Shown here: positions 1-10,238 of the stretch, piece by piece
Layout of the letters: every line of letters begins with the position of its first letter
How positions within the stretch are numbered: the first letter of the stretch is position 1
NCBI RefSeq assembly: GCF_000012565.1
Contig: NC_007354.1
Coordinates: 1,178,001-1,242,000 of the forward strand
Direction: 5' to 3'
Source: Ehrlichia canis str. Jake
GTDB lineage: Bacteria > Pseudomonadota > Alphaproteobacteria > Rickettsiales > Anaplasmataceae
Length of the DNA: 64,000 bases
Made by a program: the position numbers and the translations under genes
Notes under the pieces: generated by a model
What the model was told of the DNA's origin: nothing
The model's input: only the letters and a program-made list of their open reading frames with translations
Databases searched by the model: none

Positions 1-923
1 CCAATATGCAGGATTACTAGCTTCCCCATCTACAAATGTTTCACGTATGAGATATTGTAAAAGATCAACATATTCTTTAAGCATACTTGTAAATTTTGGA
101 AATTCTGATAGCGCTGACAATTGTGCACAAATCTTTCCCTGTTTTATTGCATTTAGATGATTTACTACCTTCTCAGGTAAATTACCATTTTTTCCAACCT
201 TATAATAGTAAGTAACAAATTCAGAAAATAATTGATTACATGGATCTAGATATTCACTATCTAAAGACCTACTTAAAGTTAGTTTTACAAAATTAACAAA
301 ATTCTGCTCGGTTAACAGCTTTTTAGGAAGAATAGTTAACATACAAGACCATAATACAACAATATTAGTTATATGCACATAGGGCATTCCTTCAGTATCA
401 TACTTTAATTTAAAAATAGCACTAACGGGAAAGAAAACATTACTATTATCAGTATTATAACGCTTGCCAAGCTCTTCTATTAACATATTGAGTCCATTAT
501 CATTCAAAACTCCATTTACAATAAATGCATTAAATATAATTGCATCAATCAACAAAACTATTGTATCTTTATCATCATTAATTCCTACATCAGTAAAAAT
601 TTTAAGTACAGTTTTATCATACAAAAGATTTATAATATCAAAACGTAATTTTTCTACAATCGGTAGCTGCCTATCAATCCCTTGTCGTGTTACACTATCA
701 ACAGAATATTAGGATAAATTTTTCATATATAATATATCCTGCAACACTTCCATGTATTTCAATAAGGTAGTTCTGAATTCATCAAGTTGTAACAGCTTCT
801 CACAAAAACGCTTTTCTTTTATTTTTTCTGCAAAACTTCGCAATTTAAAAGGTAACTTACTTGTGTTATTACTTAACAGTTTCAAAAAATTAGTTATTCA
901 TTATCAGCATCACATTTTAGCAA
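1..923 (-). pseudogene. Decayed C-terminal repeats of the large VirB-cluster exported protein
   Basis: Read on the minus strand, this stretch encodes further copies of the repeat that forms the C-terminal half of the protein ending at 924. Recognisable pieces are a 'FCEKLLQLDEFRTTLLKYM' block, then 'VLKIFTDVGINDDKDTIVLL', 'IDAIIFNAF' and 'NIVVLWSCML', and finally the first part of another unit ('GKICAQLSALSEFPKFTSML') at the left edge. Three lesions separate it from the intact gene. A TAG at 924-926 sits where the preceding repeat has Lys. A frameshift lies near 895-900, with an out-of-frame TAA at 894-896. A second in-frame TAA lies at 709-711. From 708 to 1 the frame is open and leaves the window. 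It could be a translated separate fragment, but I see no good start codon, so I call it a pseudogene. Confidence 0.75.
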
Positions 924-3900
924 CTATAAGTTCTTTACATCGATCTCCAATACCAAGTTCACAAAAGATTCAAATTCTTCACTACTCCATGATGCTTTAG
1001 AAGCAAGATATAACATACAAGACCACATTACAATTATGTCGGTTTTGTAACTACCATAATTTCCATATTGCGTACTGTTAGCATTTCTTTGTAATTTCAA
1101 GATAGTATCATCAGGAAATTTTGTAACAGTCTTAGTTATTCTCAGCCTATGAAGTATCTTATTACCTTTCCGAACTGGATCACCAACTCTCACCACACTC
1201 AAAGTTCTATCTTTAACAGCAAATGAAATCAATTTACTTAGATTAGCACTACTAATATTTGCATCTAACATTAATGTGTTAAGCATAACAGCATCAATAA
1301 TCAAAGGTATTTGTGCTTGAGTATTTGTAATACCCACATCAGTAAAAACTGAATACACGGCTGGATCATTTAAAAGATATTTAATCCTAGAACGCAACTT
1401 CATTATATTTGATAACTGCATATTAACAGTAGCACTGGAAGGATCATTGAATATATCACCTGAATGTAATATATCTCTCAATATATTCTTATATTCTGAC
1501 AACACACGTCCTAATTCTGGGAATTGTAACATCTTCTGACAGAAATCTTTATTATTTGTGTCTATTAAGAAGTCTTGCAAAGTCTTACTCAAGCTATATT
1601 CGGTAACTCTGAATGCCTTAAACAAATCAACTAAGTCTTGATCACATCTTCTTAGTTTTATAGACTTAAGATCTATTCCTAACAGTAACTTTACAAAAGA
1701 TCTAAAATAGTTAACACTCCATCTAACATCAAAAACATAATATGAAGTATAAGACCACAATGCTATCATATTGGCTCTAAACACACCATCTTGTCCATAT
1801 TTCATACTATTAGCATTTCGCAACAATTCCAGAATCGTATCATAAGGTAATCTATCAGTGTATCTTACACTTACATTATTTAATAATGAAAACACATTAT
1901 CTATTTGAGCACTACTAATATTCAGTTTAGACATTACATAATTAAATACTACTGCATCAATTAATAAAGTTTCATCTTCTAAAATACCCATATTGTGAAA
2001 AACTTCATAGTTCTCACCAACGCTATCGTCTAACTGCTCAACTACATTACTTAGCTTATCAGATCCCCTATCTATTATATCATTTTTATTCAGACTATTA
2101 AATAAGTTACCACTCATATAATTCTCTAATTCCGATATATATTCACCAAGTAATGTCATACCAGGAAATTCTACACAAAAATTTGGATTACTGATTTTCT
2201 CAATAAATTCTTGTACTCCTGTAGGTAATTTGTCTTTATATAGAGCTATAGCATCAAACAACTTGACATTGGTATCACCACATTGTCTCCACTTCATAAA
2301 TTTATCTAGGTCTACGCCTAACATCAATTCAACAAAAGGAGCAGCGTAAAGATCAAAAATTTGTTTATCAGTTTCAAAAAAATTATACATCCAAGAAACA
2401 ACTATATTGTTTTTCTTATAGCCATTTTTATCTGCCATTACATTCTTATGTATAAAATCAATAAATTCACCATACTCCTGTACAAATTGTTGATTCTGTA
2501 ATTTTACACTAAACCACCTCTCTGTGTCTTCACCAACAACATTAAACATCATTGCTTCATCATCAGACAATGTATTATAATCTACATCATGCTTTGAAAG
2601 ATCATAGTCAAACTTATCATCAGCAACATAATGATTCAATAAACCTTCTGGTGGTTTTGATATACTAATACCATAATTAAAGTTAATAGCATCAATATAT
2701 AAAAGTATAGTTTCAGGATTATCATCAATTCCCAACTCTTTGAATACCAACTGAACCTTTTCATTACTCAATTCAGTTAATAATCTTTTACGTAAATTTG
2801 GTAAATCATTTGACATGTTTTTACTACTAAATAAGGTATTAATCATAGAAAAATAATCATACAAAGCAGTTATTAAACTTGTCATGTTCTGTACTTTTCT
2901 ACAAAAGGTAACGTCACTTATTTTATCCAAGAACTTCTTTACTTTGTCCGGCATGCCACCCATTGGTTTATTAGTCTTTTCTATAAATGCAGTCAAAACA
3001 TTGTTACAACTATTTTCATCTATTAGTTTTATTTTTCCGACAGAACCTGACCATTTTTCACAAGTCAGTTTGACCATACCATCAGCCCCCTCTTGAGCAC
3101 AATTATAAATACCAGAACATCCTCCAGACCCAAAATATTTATTAGAATTTTTCTCTAAAGTACTACTATTACAGTTACATTCTTTACTATCCTTCTGTAA
3201 TTTACCGTAAGGTTCATCTGGACTTTGATATGGTATTAATATTTCACCTTCTCCTGAATCACGGAGTCCAGTAGCAAATCTATAATGTACTAACTTATCA
3301 ACTCCTTCAGAATTATCTTTTAAATAATTACCACCTACATCACCACCATTAGCAACTAATTTTATTGTACAGTTTTCATCATCATCATCACATAATTTTA
3401 CAGTAGTATCTCCACCAGCATTGCTTAAATGGCTAGACCCTGTACCTCCAGTACCAATATCAATAATTAATTTTTTATCAACCACATCTTTATCAAATTT
3501 CAATATCCCCATAACATAGTTACCAGGTTTACCAGATTTACCAGATCTTGATACTCCAGATGCTCCTCCACCCCATGCTTCTATTTTAAGAAAATCACAT
3601 GTAGAGTTTTTTTTATCTATACTCAATTTATAAGTATTTTGTAATACGTTTCTAACTACAGACCTTTTCCCATATTTATAAGATGGAAAATTACTAACAC
3701 ACATACCCTGTAAAATTGGATTTAAAGGTTTAATTTTATCCAATTCATCATCCCCTTCATGAAAGAAATTAGTAAAATCATCATCACTGTCATAAAGTGA
3801 GCTACATCCATCAAATTCACCCATTAAATTATTTGATGCAGCATTATCCTTACAAGACACTCCTCTATCTTTTTTATAAAACCTAGTACTATCATATTTA

Positions 3901-5456
3901 TATAATACATTGCTCACACATGGATTGCCCTTAGGATTATAATGACCCGCAATATCAAAAAATAAATCTTGTTTTACACTTTTAACTTTATCGAGTTCTC
4001 CTTGCTGCATATTTGCAATATTTATTGCAGACCCATAATCACACATTACATAGCTTTCAGATTTTTTTCCATCATCAGTTTCATCATTAACAACCCCATA
4101 ACCCAAAAACATCTTTTCATATCTACTTAACCATAAATCTCTATTATTCTTCTTAAGAAAATATTTCATACGTACAAAAGGCATATCAACAACACAAGTA
4201 ACATTACCATTACTATCACTTGCATATCCTAGATCCTTAGCAGATTTACCTGAACACTTACTTATATCATGAACAACTTGACCACCATCACATTCATACT
4301 GACTAATCAATGTGTAATCATCCAAGTTAACTTTAGGCTTTATTACAGAAAAAAACATATTGCTATCTTTTGTGCCTGGTGATACATCAACATCACAACT
4401 AGGTAATCCTTGACAATCTTGATACTGAATATGCACACCACCAGAACTAGGAGTTACTTTAGGACGCACTAACCCTGGTGAAGGAAGACATACCTTTTTC
4501 TCTGGTACTCCATTATTAAGATATTCTGCACATACCATATCATAACCAGCTTTGTAGATCTGAAATTTATAGGGAATGCCAGCATATGAAATATCATAGG
4601 AAGTTTTATCACCTATCTTATAAGATTGAGCATACAGATCCTCTATATAAGGTTTTCCAGAACCAGAATAAATATGTATTCTAACACCAGGTCTAAAAAA
4701 AGTTTGCTGAGAAAATTTTAAAGGAGTAATAGAAACTATATTCGCTGAATCTAATATGCTACAAAAAGGAGGAGGATCGACAGACTTTTTTACTCTTTTA
4801 CAACGTACTTGTCCATTGATACAGTGGGTATTAGGGTTGCAATCGTTTATAAGACATACACACACCATTTTGTGAACACCATTTTCAGTCAAAAACGCTC
4901 TAGCTGAAAGACTTCTATAAAATCCAGGATTTTTACTCTTATAAATCGATTTACAACTACCTATAGGAATAGCATGCTCTGTAACTTTTCCCCAGTAAGA
5001 AGACAGTTGCATCAACATTATATCATGTTCATTTACTGTACGACTATTCTTATCAGGATTGATACCTAGTTGAGCAGCATAAATATCTTCTATATCTTTA
5101 TACCATCCATTATAATATCCATTAAAAGACGGAGTTCTTATTTGATTATGCCCAGCAAACCTGATATAGACACTATCATTTTCCTTATAATCAAAAACTT
5201 GATTGTAATCAGAAAAATGAATACCAAACCAATATCCATAAAAGAAACCCACATAGTCCGTGAACCTTACTCTATGATAGCCCATGCCCTTTATGAACTC
5301 CTCAGATGTAAAATGTTTCCCATTGTACATTGCAAAATACATCTCTAGCTTTTCAGGAGTAACATATTCAGACTTACCTAGAGCTGGACAAAAGGAAAAT
5401 AATAATACTGCTAAGTACAAGACTATATTTTTACACCACCATCTTCCCATAAACAT
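924..5456 (-). CDS. Very large exported repeat protein of the VirB2/VirB4-2 cluster (VirB6-extension-like)
   Basis: A 1510-residue protein with an N-terminal signal peptide (hydrophobic 'IVLYLAVLLFSFCPALG') and no other clear membrane segment, so probably periplasmic or surface-exposed. The first 600 residues are Cys-containing. Around residues 625-700 there is a glycine-rich block ('EAWGGGASG', 'DIGTGGTGS') of the kind I associate with the long extensions of rickettsial VirB6-family proteins; that link is from memory. From about residue 815 there are three degenerate repeats of 210-250 residues, each with an 'FC' pair, a 'VF..(L)GI' block, a 'LLIDA..FN' block, and in the last two a 'NANS..YG' and an 'FV.L.L.ID' block. 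A fourth and fifth copy lie decayed downstream. It is the last intact gene of the virB2-virB4 cluster, 818 bp from virB4-2. The polytopic VirB6/TrbL channel domain is not visible, so it is not an ordinary VirB6. Function unknown; secretion-apparatus or secreted protein is inference. Confidence 0.7.
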   Translation of the reverse strand: MFMGRWWCKNIVLYLAVLLFSFCPALGKSEYVTPEKLEMYFAMYNGKHFTSEEFIKGMGYHRVRFTDYVGFFYGYWFGIHFSDYNQVFDYKENDSVYIRFAGHNQIRTPSFNGYYNGWYKDIEDIYAAQLGINPDKNSRTVNEHDIMLMQLSSYWGKVTEHAIPIGSCKSIYKSKNPGFYRSLSARAFLTENGVHKMVCVCLINDCNPNTHCINGQVRCKRVKKSVDPPPFCSILDSANIVSITPLKFSQQTFFRPGVRIHIYSGSGKPYIEDLYAQSYKIGDKTSYDISYAGIPYKFQIYKAGYDMVCAEYLNNGVPEKKVCLPSPGLVRPKVTPSSGGVHIQYQDCQGLPSCDVDVSPGTKDSNMFFSVIKPKVNLDDYTLISQYECDGGQVVHDISKCSGKSAKDLGYASDSNGNVTCVVDMPFVRMKYFLKKNNRDLWLSRYEKMFLGYGVVNDETDDGKKSESYVMCDYGSAINIANMQQGELDKVKSVKQDLFFDIAGHYNPKGNPCVSNVLYKYDSTRFYKKDRGVSCKDNAASNNLMGEFDGCSSLYDSDDDFTNFFHEGDDELDKIKPLNPILQGMCVSNFPSYKYGKRSVVRNVLQNTYKLSIDKKNSTCDFLKIEAWGGGASGVSRSGKSGKPGNYVMGILKFDKDVVDKKLIIDIGTGGTGSSHLSNAGGDTTVKLCDDDDENCTIKLVANGGDVGGNYLKDNSEGVDKLVHYRFATGLRDSGEGEILIPYQSPDEPYGKLQKDSKECNCNSSTLEKNSNKYFGSGGCSGIYNCAQEGADGMVKLTCEKWSGSVGKIKLIDENSCNNVLTAFIEKTNKPMGGMPDKVKKFLDKISDVTFCRKVQNMTSLITALYDYFSMINTLFSSKNMSNDLPNLRKRLLTELSNEKVQLVFKELGIDDNPETILLYIDAINFNYGISISKPPEGLLNHYVADDKFDYDLSKHDVDYNTLSDDEAMMFNVVGEDTERWFSVKLQNQQFVQEYGEFIDFIHKNVMADKNGYKKNNIVVSWMYNFFETDKQIFDLYAAPFVELMLGVDLDKFMKWRQCGDTNVKLFDAIALYKDKLPTGVQEFIEKISNPNFCVEFPGMTLLGEYISELENYMSGNLFNSLNKNDIIDRGSDKLSNVVEQLDDSVGENYEVFHNMGILEDETLLIDAVVFNYVMSKLNISSAQIDNVFSLLNNVSVRYTDRLPYDTILELLRNANSMKYGQDGVFRANMIALWSYTSYYVFDVRWSVNYFRSFVKLLLGIDLKSIKLRRCDQDLVDLFKAFRVTEYSLSKTLQDFLIDTNNKDFCQKMLQFPELGRVLSEYKNILRDILHSGDIFNDPSSATVNMQLSNIMKLRSRIKYLLNDPAVYSVFTDVGITNTQAQIPLIIDAVMLNTLMLDANISSANLSKLISFAVKDRTLSVVRVGDPVRKGNKILHRLRITKTVTKFPDDTILKLQRNANSTQYGNYGSYKTDIIVMWSCMLYLASKASWSSEEFESFVNLVLEIDVKNL

Positions 5457-6274
5457 ACTTAGCTATTATTAAAGAAAAACATTTAAAAACCCCATACATC
5501 TTAAAGGATATTTACTAAGACATAGAAATAAAAATATTTTATTTATCAGATATATCATAATTTATTTACATTAAAACAAGATTTTCCTATAAAACCATAA
5601 ATTAATTACATTTGAAAAAGTACAACTTCACTATACAATTCTCTTCGTGTATATGCTACCATATTATAACAGGTCTACTGATATAACATAACAAATAATG
5701 ATTTATCAGCAATTATTAAATAAAAATTTAACACTATTTTATGAAATTTCTTGCTTAATACGTAACTAAACAGAACTACAGTATAATTATTGTCATCTGT
5801 ATACAAAATATACTAATTAAGACGTTGAATAGTAGAATAATATGTGTGCTATCATTATAGTTACAATATCATCATCAGTGATTAACAGTATTATACTTCG
5901 ATAACCTTGCTGTTAAATTTTTAAATCTGCACTTCTTTACAAACATCAATTCAAAAGAGAATAAATTTTACATAACTAAGACTTTCAAATCTTTTATATA
6001 AAACAGTGTTTTAGATGACATTAGCTACTAATGTAATATAACTTGCTAATATTTGTACTTTTATACAGGATAATTTTCCAAACTTTAGCTATTTTCACCA
6101 ATATTATATTCTTTACAATACACAAATACATATCTATCACAGGCTTCATATACAGTATTTACAATGAATGAATATAATCACATATCCTATCTCTTCAATA
6201 TTTGTAGCTGCTTTATAATATACAACAAGAAATACAAACTTCATTAAAATCTTATAAATAAGCAAAGTAAATCA
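5457..6274. other. 818-bp gap between the large repeat protein and virB4-2
   Basis: AT-rich sequence with stops in all frames and no RNA gene that I can recognise. Any promoter of the large repeat protein must lie here if the gene is not cotranscribed with virB4-2. No strong Shine-Dalgarno sequence precedes the start at 5456. Confidence 0.4.
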
Positions 6275-8737
6275 CTAAGCACTACACTTCTTATAGAATG
6301 TAGGTAACCATTCTTTGACATCATCTCCATGGCTATTAATGGATTCATACATATATCGAATTGTATTTTTATTAGCAACAAGAATATTAGTTTCTGGTAT
6401 ATTTGGTAAGTTAAAAGATAACACTACTGAAGCACTATCTTGCTTTATAAAAAAATATCCTCCTTGAGATGGCATTTGAAACATAGTATTACATTCTGAC
6501 TTTGATAAGTTAAATGCTTTCATGTACATTTTACTAGTTGACACTGAATTCGGCATAAAAATTTGCGTTTCAACATACTGATTAAATTTATAAATAATAT
6601 TGCTAGAAACAATAGCAGGAATATTTTCACCAGTAAATACAATGACAACATTTAGCTTATTCATTGTATCAATCCACTCATCAAATTCCTTATCATTTAC
6701 AAAAATGTAATCTAAAATCCATGCTTCATCTATTACTAAAATAGTAGGAGATCCATCAAGATAATTAATTAACATATTCAAAAAATAATAAATAATTACA
6801 GAAGCACACTGGGGCTTAGAAAATACAATACCAACATTTAAGCCTAATACTTTTGCTTTCCAATCAATGTTAGAATCTTCTTTCAACAAATGTGCAAACT
6901 CTCCATTATTTACCCATTGATTAACATTCTTACCCAATCCACTTATATGATCAGCAATATTGCTTATAGTCCTAGATTCAATTGGTAAAGTAAAAATGTG
7001 ATCTACTACTTGATTTATTGAACTCTTCATTTCTTCAGTAATATTCTTAACATTTAACATTCTTTGTAAAACACCAGTAACTATTTTACGACTCAGGTCA
7101 TTATCTTCAAGTTGAAAGAAATTAAATGACATTTCCTGATAGTCACGTCTATGATCTGCCCTATAATATTTACCACCTATAGCTTTAATAAAAATAATAG
7201 ATTTACCAGTGTAATCCAATGAGATAATTCTCGTATTTAATTTCCTAGATTCTGACAATAAAAAGTTCAATAACATAGTAACTGAAGATTGTGGGCTACC
7301 AACCATCAAAGTATTTCCTTTATCCATAACATGAAAATTAAAGAAATAAGGCCTGCCCTTATTCGAAAAGAACATAGTAACCGCCTGTCCCCACTTATTA
7401 CCCTGCAGTGCACCTGAGGGGAAATAGTGTAACAAAGAAAACGCACAAGCATATTTTAGTAAAGTACACTTAAAATTTAAAATATAAGCAAAATTCCCAG
7501 GCAGGTGTGACCAAAAATCATCTTCCATAGTTAAATCACACCTTACACAAACAATACCAAGTGCAGCCAATGAGCTAACAGTTTTATTTATATTACCACG
7601 AAGCTGTGACAAAGTATTTGACATTATCACAAAATTTATCTTCCTTTCACAGAAATTCAAATAAGAATTTGCATCAACTGATACAAAATCATCTATATTA
7701 GATAGTTTTTTTAATTGCAAATCATTACTAAACTCTAAAAATGTAGCTTGCTTCTGAAAAAGCTTTAATGCATTTTTACTTTTTACAAACTTGATGATTT
7801 CAACTATTATAAATTCATAATCTTGCTGAAGGCATTCATCTACTGCATCTAACGGAGATTCTTGATAGTCTTTAATTGCTAATATTGCTCCAAATTTCTG
7901 AACATCATCACACGAAACTTTAAATGTATTAAATCCCATATTGATGTCATGGTTACTACATATACTAGAAATATCTGCAACATCAAGTAAACATTCCTTA
8001 TGACGCATCACAGTTAAATAATAGAAGAACTCTATTAATTCTGATCTCACCTTTTCTTCATCAACTACTACTAATCCTAGTTTTTTTGCCTCAAACTTTT
8101 TTAAACTCTCTAAGATACTTGCGGTAATTTTATTTAATCTAATTACCTTATTTTTCAAAAAATCTTCATGTTTATTCTTTATATAAGAAAACGATAACGC
8201 ACCAAATACACCCTTCATACTTTCAGGCAAATGATTAGTAACAATTGCTATATACAACTCATTAATATATGTCACACGTTTACTTATATTATCAACATGA
8301 GCACTACTTAAAACATCGGAAACATCATTTGTTTTACACTGTAACAAATCAAAATTGTGTTGTTTCCTTACCGTATATATCCAAAAAGAAACTTCAGGCA
8401 CCTTAACACTATTAACTATACTATTACGTACTGCTGCTCTTAAATCTTTTTCGTTAATATGATGTGTCAGTACATAATCTTCTACTTTTATTACTTGTAC
8501 AAGCTCCCCATTCTTATTCAATATTGTATTCTCATCATAATGACAAGCTGAAGGAACAAAATCTCCTTTATTATAGGTACCATCTCGCCCATTCACAGAA
8601 AAACCATGCATATCAGAAGAACGTCCAATCATTTCTTTAATAAAAGACATATAGGAAACCCTTTTCAAACCTATAATATTTAACAAACACCCATCAGTAA
8701 AACTAACTCTATATAAAGATAATATCTGTTTAATCAT
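6275..8737 (-). CDS. virB4: VirB4 paralog (VirB4-2 / RvhB4-II type) with degenerate Walker A
   Basis: VirB4 family ATPase homologue of 820 residues, close to the family length of about 800. VirB4 proteins are inner-membrane-associated ATPases that energise type IV secretion and pilin extraction. The Walker A position (residues about 480-487, bases 7277-7300) reads GSPQSSVT where GxxGxGKT is expected, so both the second Gly and the Lys are lost. The Walker B region is intact ('ILVIDEAW', residues about 664-671). ATP hydrolysis by this copy is therefore doubtful; rickettsial genomes carry a second, canonical VirB4 elsewhere, and this one may be a structural partner. The start at 8737 has no Shine-Dalgarno sequence. 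An in-frame ATG at 8650 (protein beginning MSFIKEMIG) is preceded by AAAGGG and may be the true start, giving 791 residues. It lies downstream of the virB2 genes on the same strand. Confidence 0.9.
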   Translation of the reverse strand: MIKQILSLYRVSFTDGCLLNIIGLKRVSYMSFIKEMIGRSSDMHGFSVNGRDGTYNKGDFVPSACHYDENTILNKNGELVQVIKVEDYVLTHHINEKDLRAAVRNSIVNSVKVPEVSFWIYTVRKQHNFDLLQCKTNDVSDVLSSAHVDNISKRVTYINELYIAIVTNHLPESMKGVFGALSFSYIKNKHEDFLKNKVIRLNKITASILESLKKFEAKKLGLVVVDEEKVRSELIEFFYYLTVMRHKECLLDVADISSICSNHDINMGFNTFKVSCDDVQKFGAILAIKDYQESPLDAVDECLQQDYEFIIVEIIKFVKSKNALKLFQKQATFLEFSNDLQLKKLSNIDDFVSVDANSYLNFCERKINFVIMSNTLSQLRGNINKTVSSLAALGIVCVRCDLTMEDDFWSHLPGNFAYILNFKCTLLKYACAFSLLHYFPSGALQGNKWGQAVTMFFSNKGRPYFFNFHVMDKGNTLMVGSPQSSVTMLLNFLLSESRKLNTRIISLDYTGKSIIFIKAIGGKYYRADHRRDYQEMSFNFFQLEDNDLSRKIVTGVLQRMLNVKNITEEMKSSINQVVDHIFTLPIESRTISNIADHISGLGKNVNQWVNNGEFAHLLKEDSNIDWKAKVLGLNVGIVFSKPQCASVIIYYFLNMLINYLDGSPTILVIDEAWILDYIFVNDKEFDEWIDTMNKLNVVIVFTGENIPAIVSSNIIYKFNQYVETQIFMPNSVSTSKMYMKAFNLSKSECNTMFQMPSQGGYFFIKQDSASVVLSFNLPNIPETNILVANKNTIRYMYESINSHGDDVKEWLPTFYKKCSA

Positions 8738-9438
8738 TATCTAAATATAAAATTAAATTTTCCTTTATGCTAAAATTAAATTGATCACTAACGGATAACT
8801 CACATGAAATTTATAGTATAAAAATCAATAATCCTACATTTATTTTTTACACAACAAGAACTATGAACATCAGTAGCAGGCCATATTACATTAAAAGCAT
8901 AAGAAAGATATAGTATATTAAATACAGAAAAACTTACAAACTTAAATTAAGAAACACTTATTGCACTAAAATGAACATCAAAAACATAAAATCAATAATT
9001 ATATACTATAGCAACTAAAGCTATAGTATATATAAAGTCAAGTTATATACCAATATTTATCTCCTATTGATAAAGTAAAATTTCAATCATCCAGGTCTCC
9101 GTTGTGATATCAACAATCAAACCCTATTGTACATCTCTTAAAAGAGAACTTCCTTGTTATTTCACAAGAACAAAAAATGACTACAACTATAACTCATATG
9201 CTGCTAAGGTAACCTCTATAATATTGCTTAATATTTGAATCAATAATACTACACCTTCCAGAATTTGTAATACTAACTTTTATACAAATACAATTTTATC
9301 TATTAATACACAGAATTAGCATTATTCTATCTACTATTATATGTACCACTAGCAGCTGCATATATTAAAGTACTATACAATACATAATTATAAAATTCAC
9401 ACCACTAACAAATTTATTCAAGACTAATACACATAATT
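8738..9438. other. 701-bp gap between virB2 and virB4-2
   Basis: No gene seen. It contains one strong inverted repeat at 9000-9032, listed separately, and a short 6-bp palindrome (TCTCTTAAAAGAGA) near 9136-9149. Confidence 0.4.
9000..9032. terminator. Perfect 13-bp inverted repeat between virB2 and virB4-2
   Basis: The arms TATATACTATAGC and GCTATAGTATATA flank a 7-nt loop (AACTAAA). Read on the minus strand it lies after the last virB2 and before virB4-2, so it could end or attenuate the pilin transcript. There is no long U-run, and a protein-binding operator is also possible. Confidence 0.45.
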
Positions 9439-9801
9439 TCATTTTGCTTTCTCTGGAGTTGAACCTGAAGTACAATCTGATCCACTGGTTAAATTGTTAT
9501 TAACCCCAGCTACAAACTTACTTACCAATTTACCAGCTCCAAAAAATATCGCTGTAAATACAACTAACATTACTATTGCTGGCCAAGGTAATTTTCCAAA
9601 TATTGCCATAATACTTGAGCCAAGTATTACACCAGTCATAATTGGTAAACCTAATTTTTGTACAAACAATATAACATTACATATAACCTTACTTACTTCA
9701 TCTTGAGCACCAGTAGTATCACTGCTGCTATTTGCAAAAGCCAATGGTGTAACACTAATAAACCCAACAATGGTAAAAAACATAACAATTATTTTTAACA
9801 T
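9439..9801 (-). CDS. virB2: VirB2 pilin paralog
   Basis: Type IV secretion major pilin homologue, 120 residues. It has an N-terminal signal peptide ending near 'PLAFA', then the VirB2 core: a short segment with one Cys ('VICNVILFVQKLG'), a first membrane helix ('LPIMTGVILGSSIMAIFG'), the polar turn 'KLPWPA', a second helix ('IVMLVVFTAIFFGAGKL'), and a variable hydrophilic tail with one Cys. An AGGAG Shine-Dalgarno sequence precedes the ATG. The DNA of the core is nearly identical to that of the next copy (9873-10238), while the signal peptide and tail differ. It is the last of three virB2 genes transcribed toward virB4-2. Confidence 0.93.
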   Translation of the reverse strand: MLKIIVMFFTIVGFISVTPLAFANSSSDTTGAQDEVSKVICNVILFVQKLGLPIMTGVILGSSIMAIFGKLPWPAIVMLVVFTAIFFGAGKLVSKFVAGVNNNLTSGSDCTSGSTPEKAK

Positions 9802-9872
9802 AAGATTTATCTCCTATAACAAATTTACGATTTTATAAGGACAATATATACTTTATTGATATCTACTACTTA

Positions 9873-10238
9873 CTATTTCTTTTCTATTGATGTATTTGAA
9901 GTACAATCTGACCCAGCAGTTAGAGTATTATTAACTCCAGCTACAAACTTACTCACCAATTTACCAGCACCAAAAAATATTGCTGTGAATACAACTAACA
10001 TTACTATTGCTGGCCAAGGTAATCTTCCAAATATTGCCATAATGCTTGAGCCAAGTATTACACCTGTCATAATTGGCAATCCTAACTTTTGTACAAATAC
10101 TATAACATTACATATAACCTTACTTACCTCATCTTGAGCATCAGCATTACTACTTTTCTCAGTACCACTTGCAAAAGTTAATGGTGCAACACTAATAAAT
10201 CCCATAATTACTAGAAAAACAAAAACAGCTCTTAACAT
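9873..10238 (-). CDS. virB2: VirB2 pilin paralog
   Basis: Second VirB2 pilin homologue, 121 residues, 71 bp upstream of the first on the same strand, so the two are probably cotranscribed. It has a signal peptide ending near 'PLTFASG', the same two-helix core with the single 'VICNV' Cys, and a tail ('SDCTSNTSIEKK') that differs in its last residues. An AGGTG Shine-Dalgarno sequence precedes the ATG. The differences from its neighbour lie mainly just after the signal peptide and in the C-terminal tail. Duplicated virB2 genes are typical of Anaplasmataceae. Confidence 0.93.
   Translation of the reverse strand: MLRAVFVFLVIMGFISVAPLTFASGTEKSSNADAQDEVSKVICNVIVFVQKLGLPIMTGVILGSSIMAIFGRLPWPAIVMLVVFTAIFFGAGKLVSKFVAGVNNTLTAGSDCTSNTSIEKK

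Noticed and set aside
1-926. Apparent pseudogene as a sequencing error
   Set aside because: One lesion could be an error, but a nonsense codon, a frameshift and a second nonsense codon in independent places are unlikely to be. I cannot fully exclude errors without reads.
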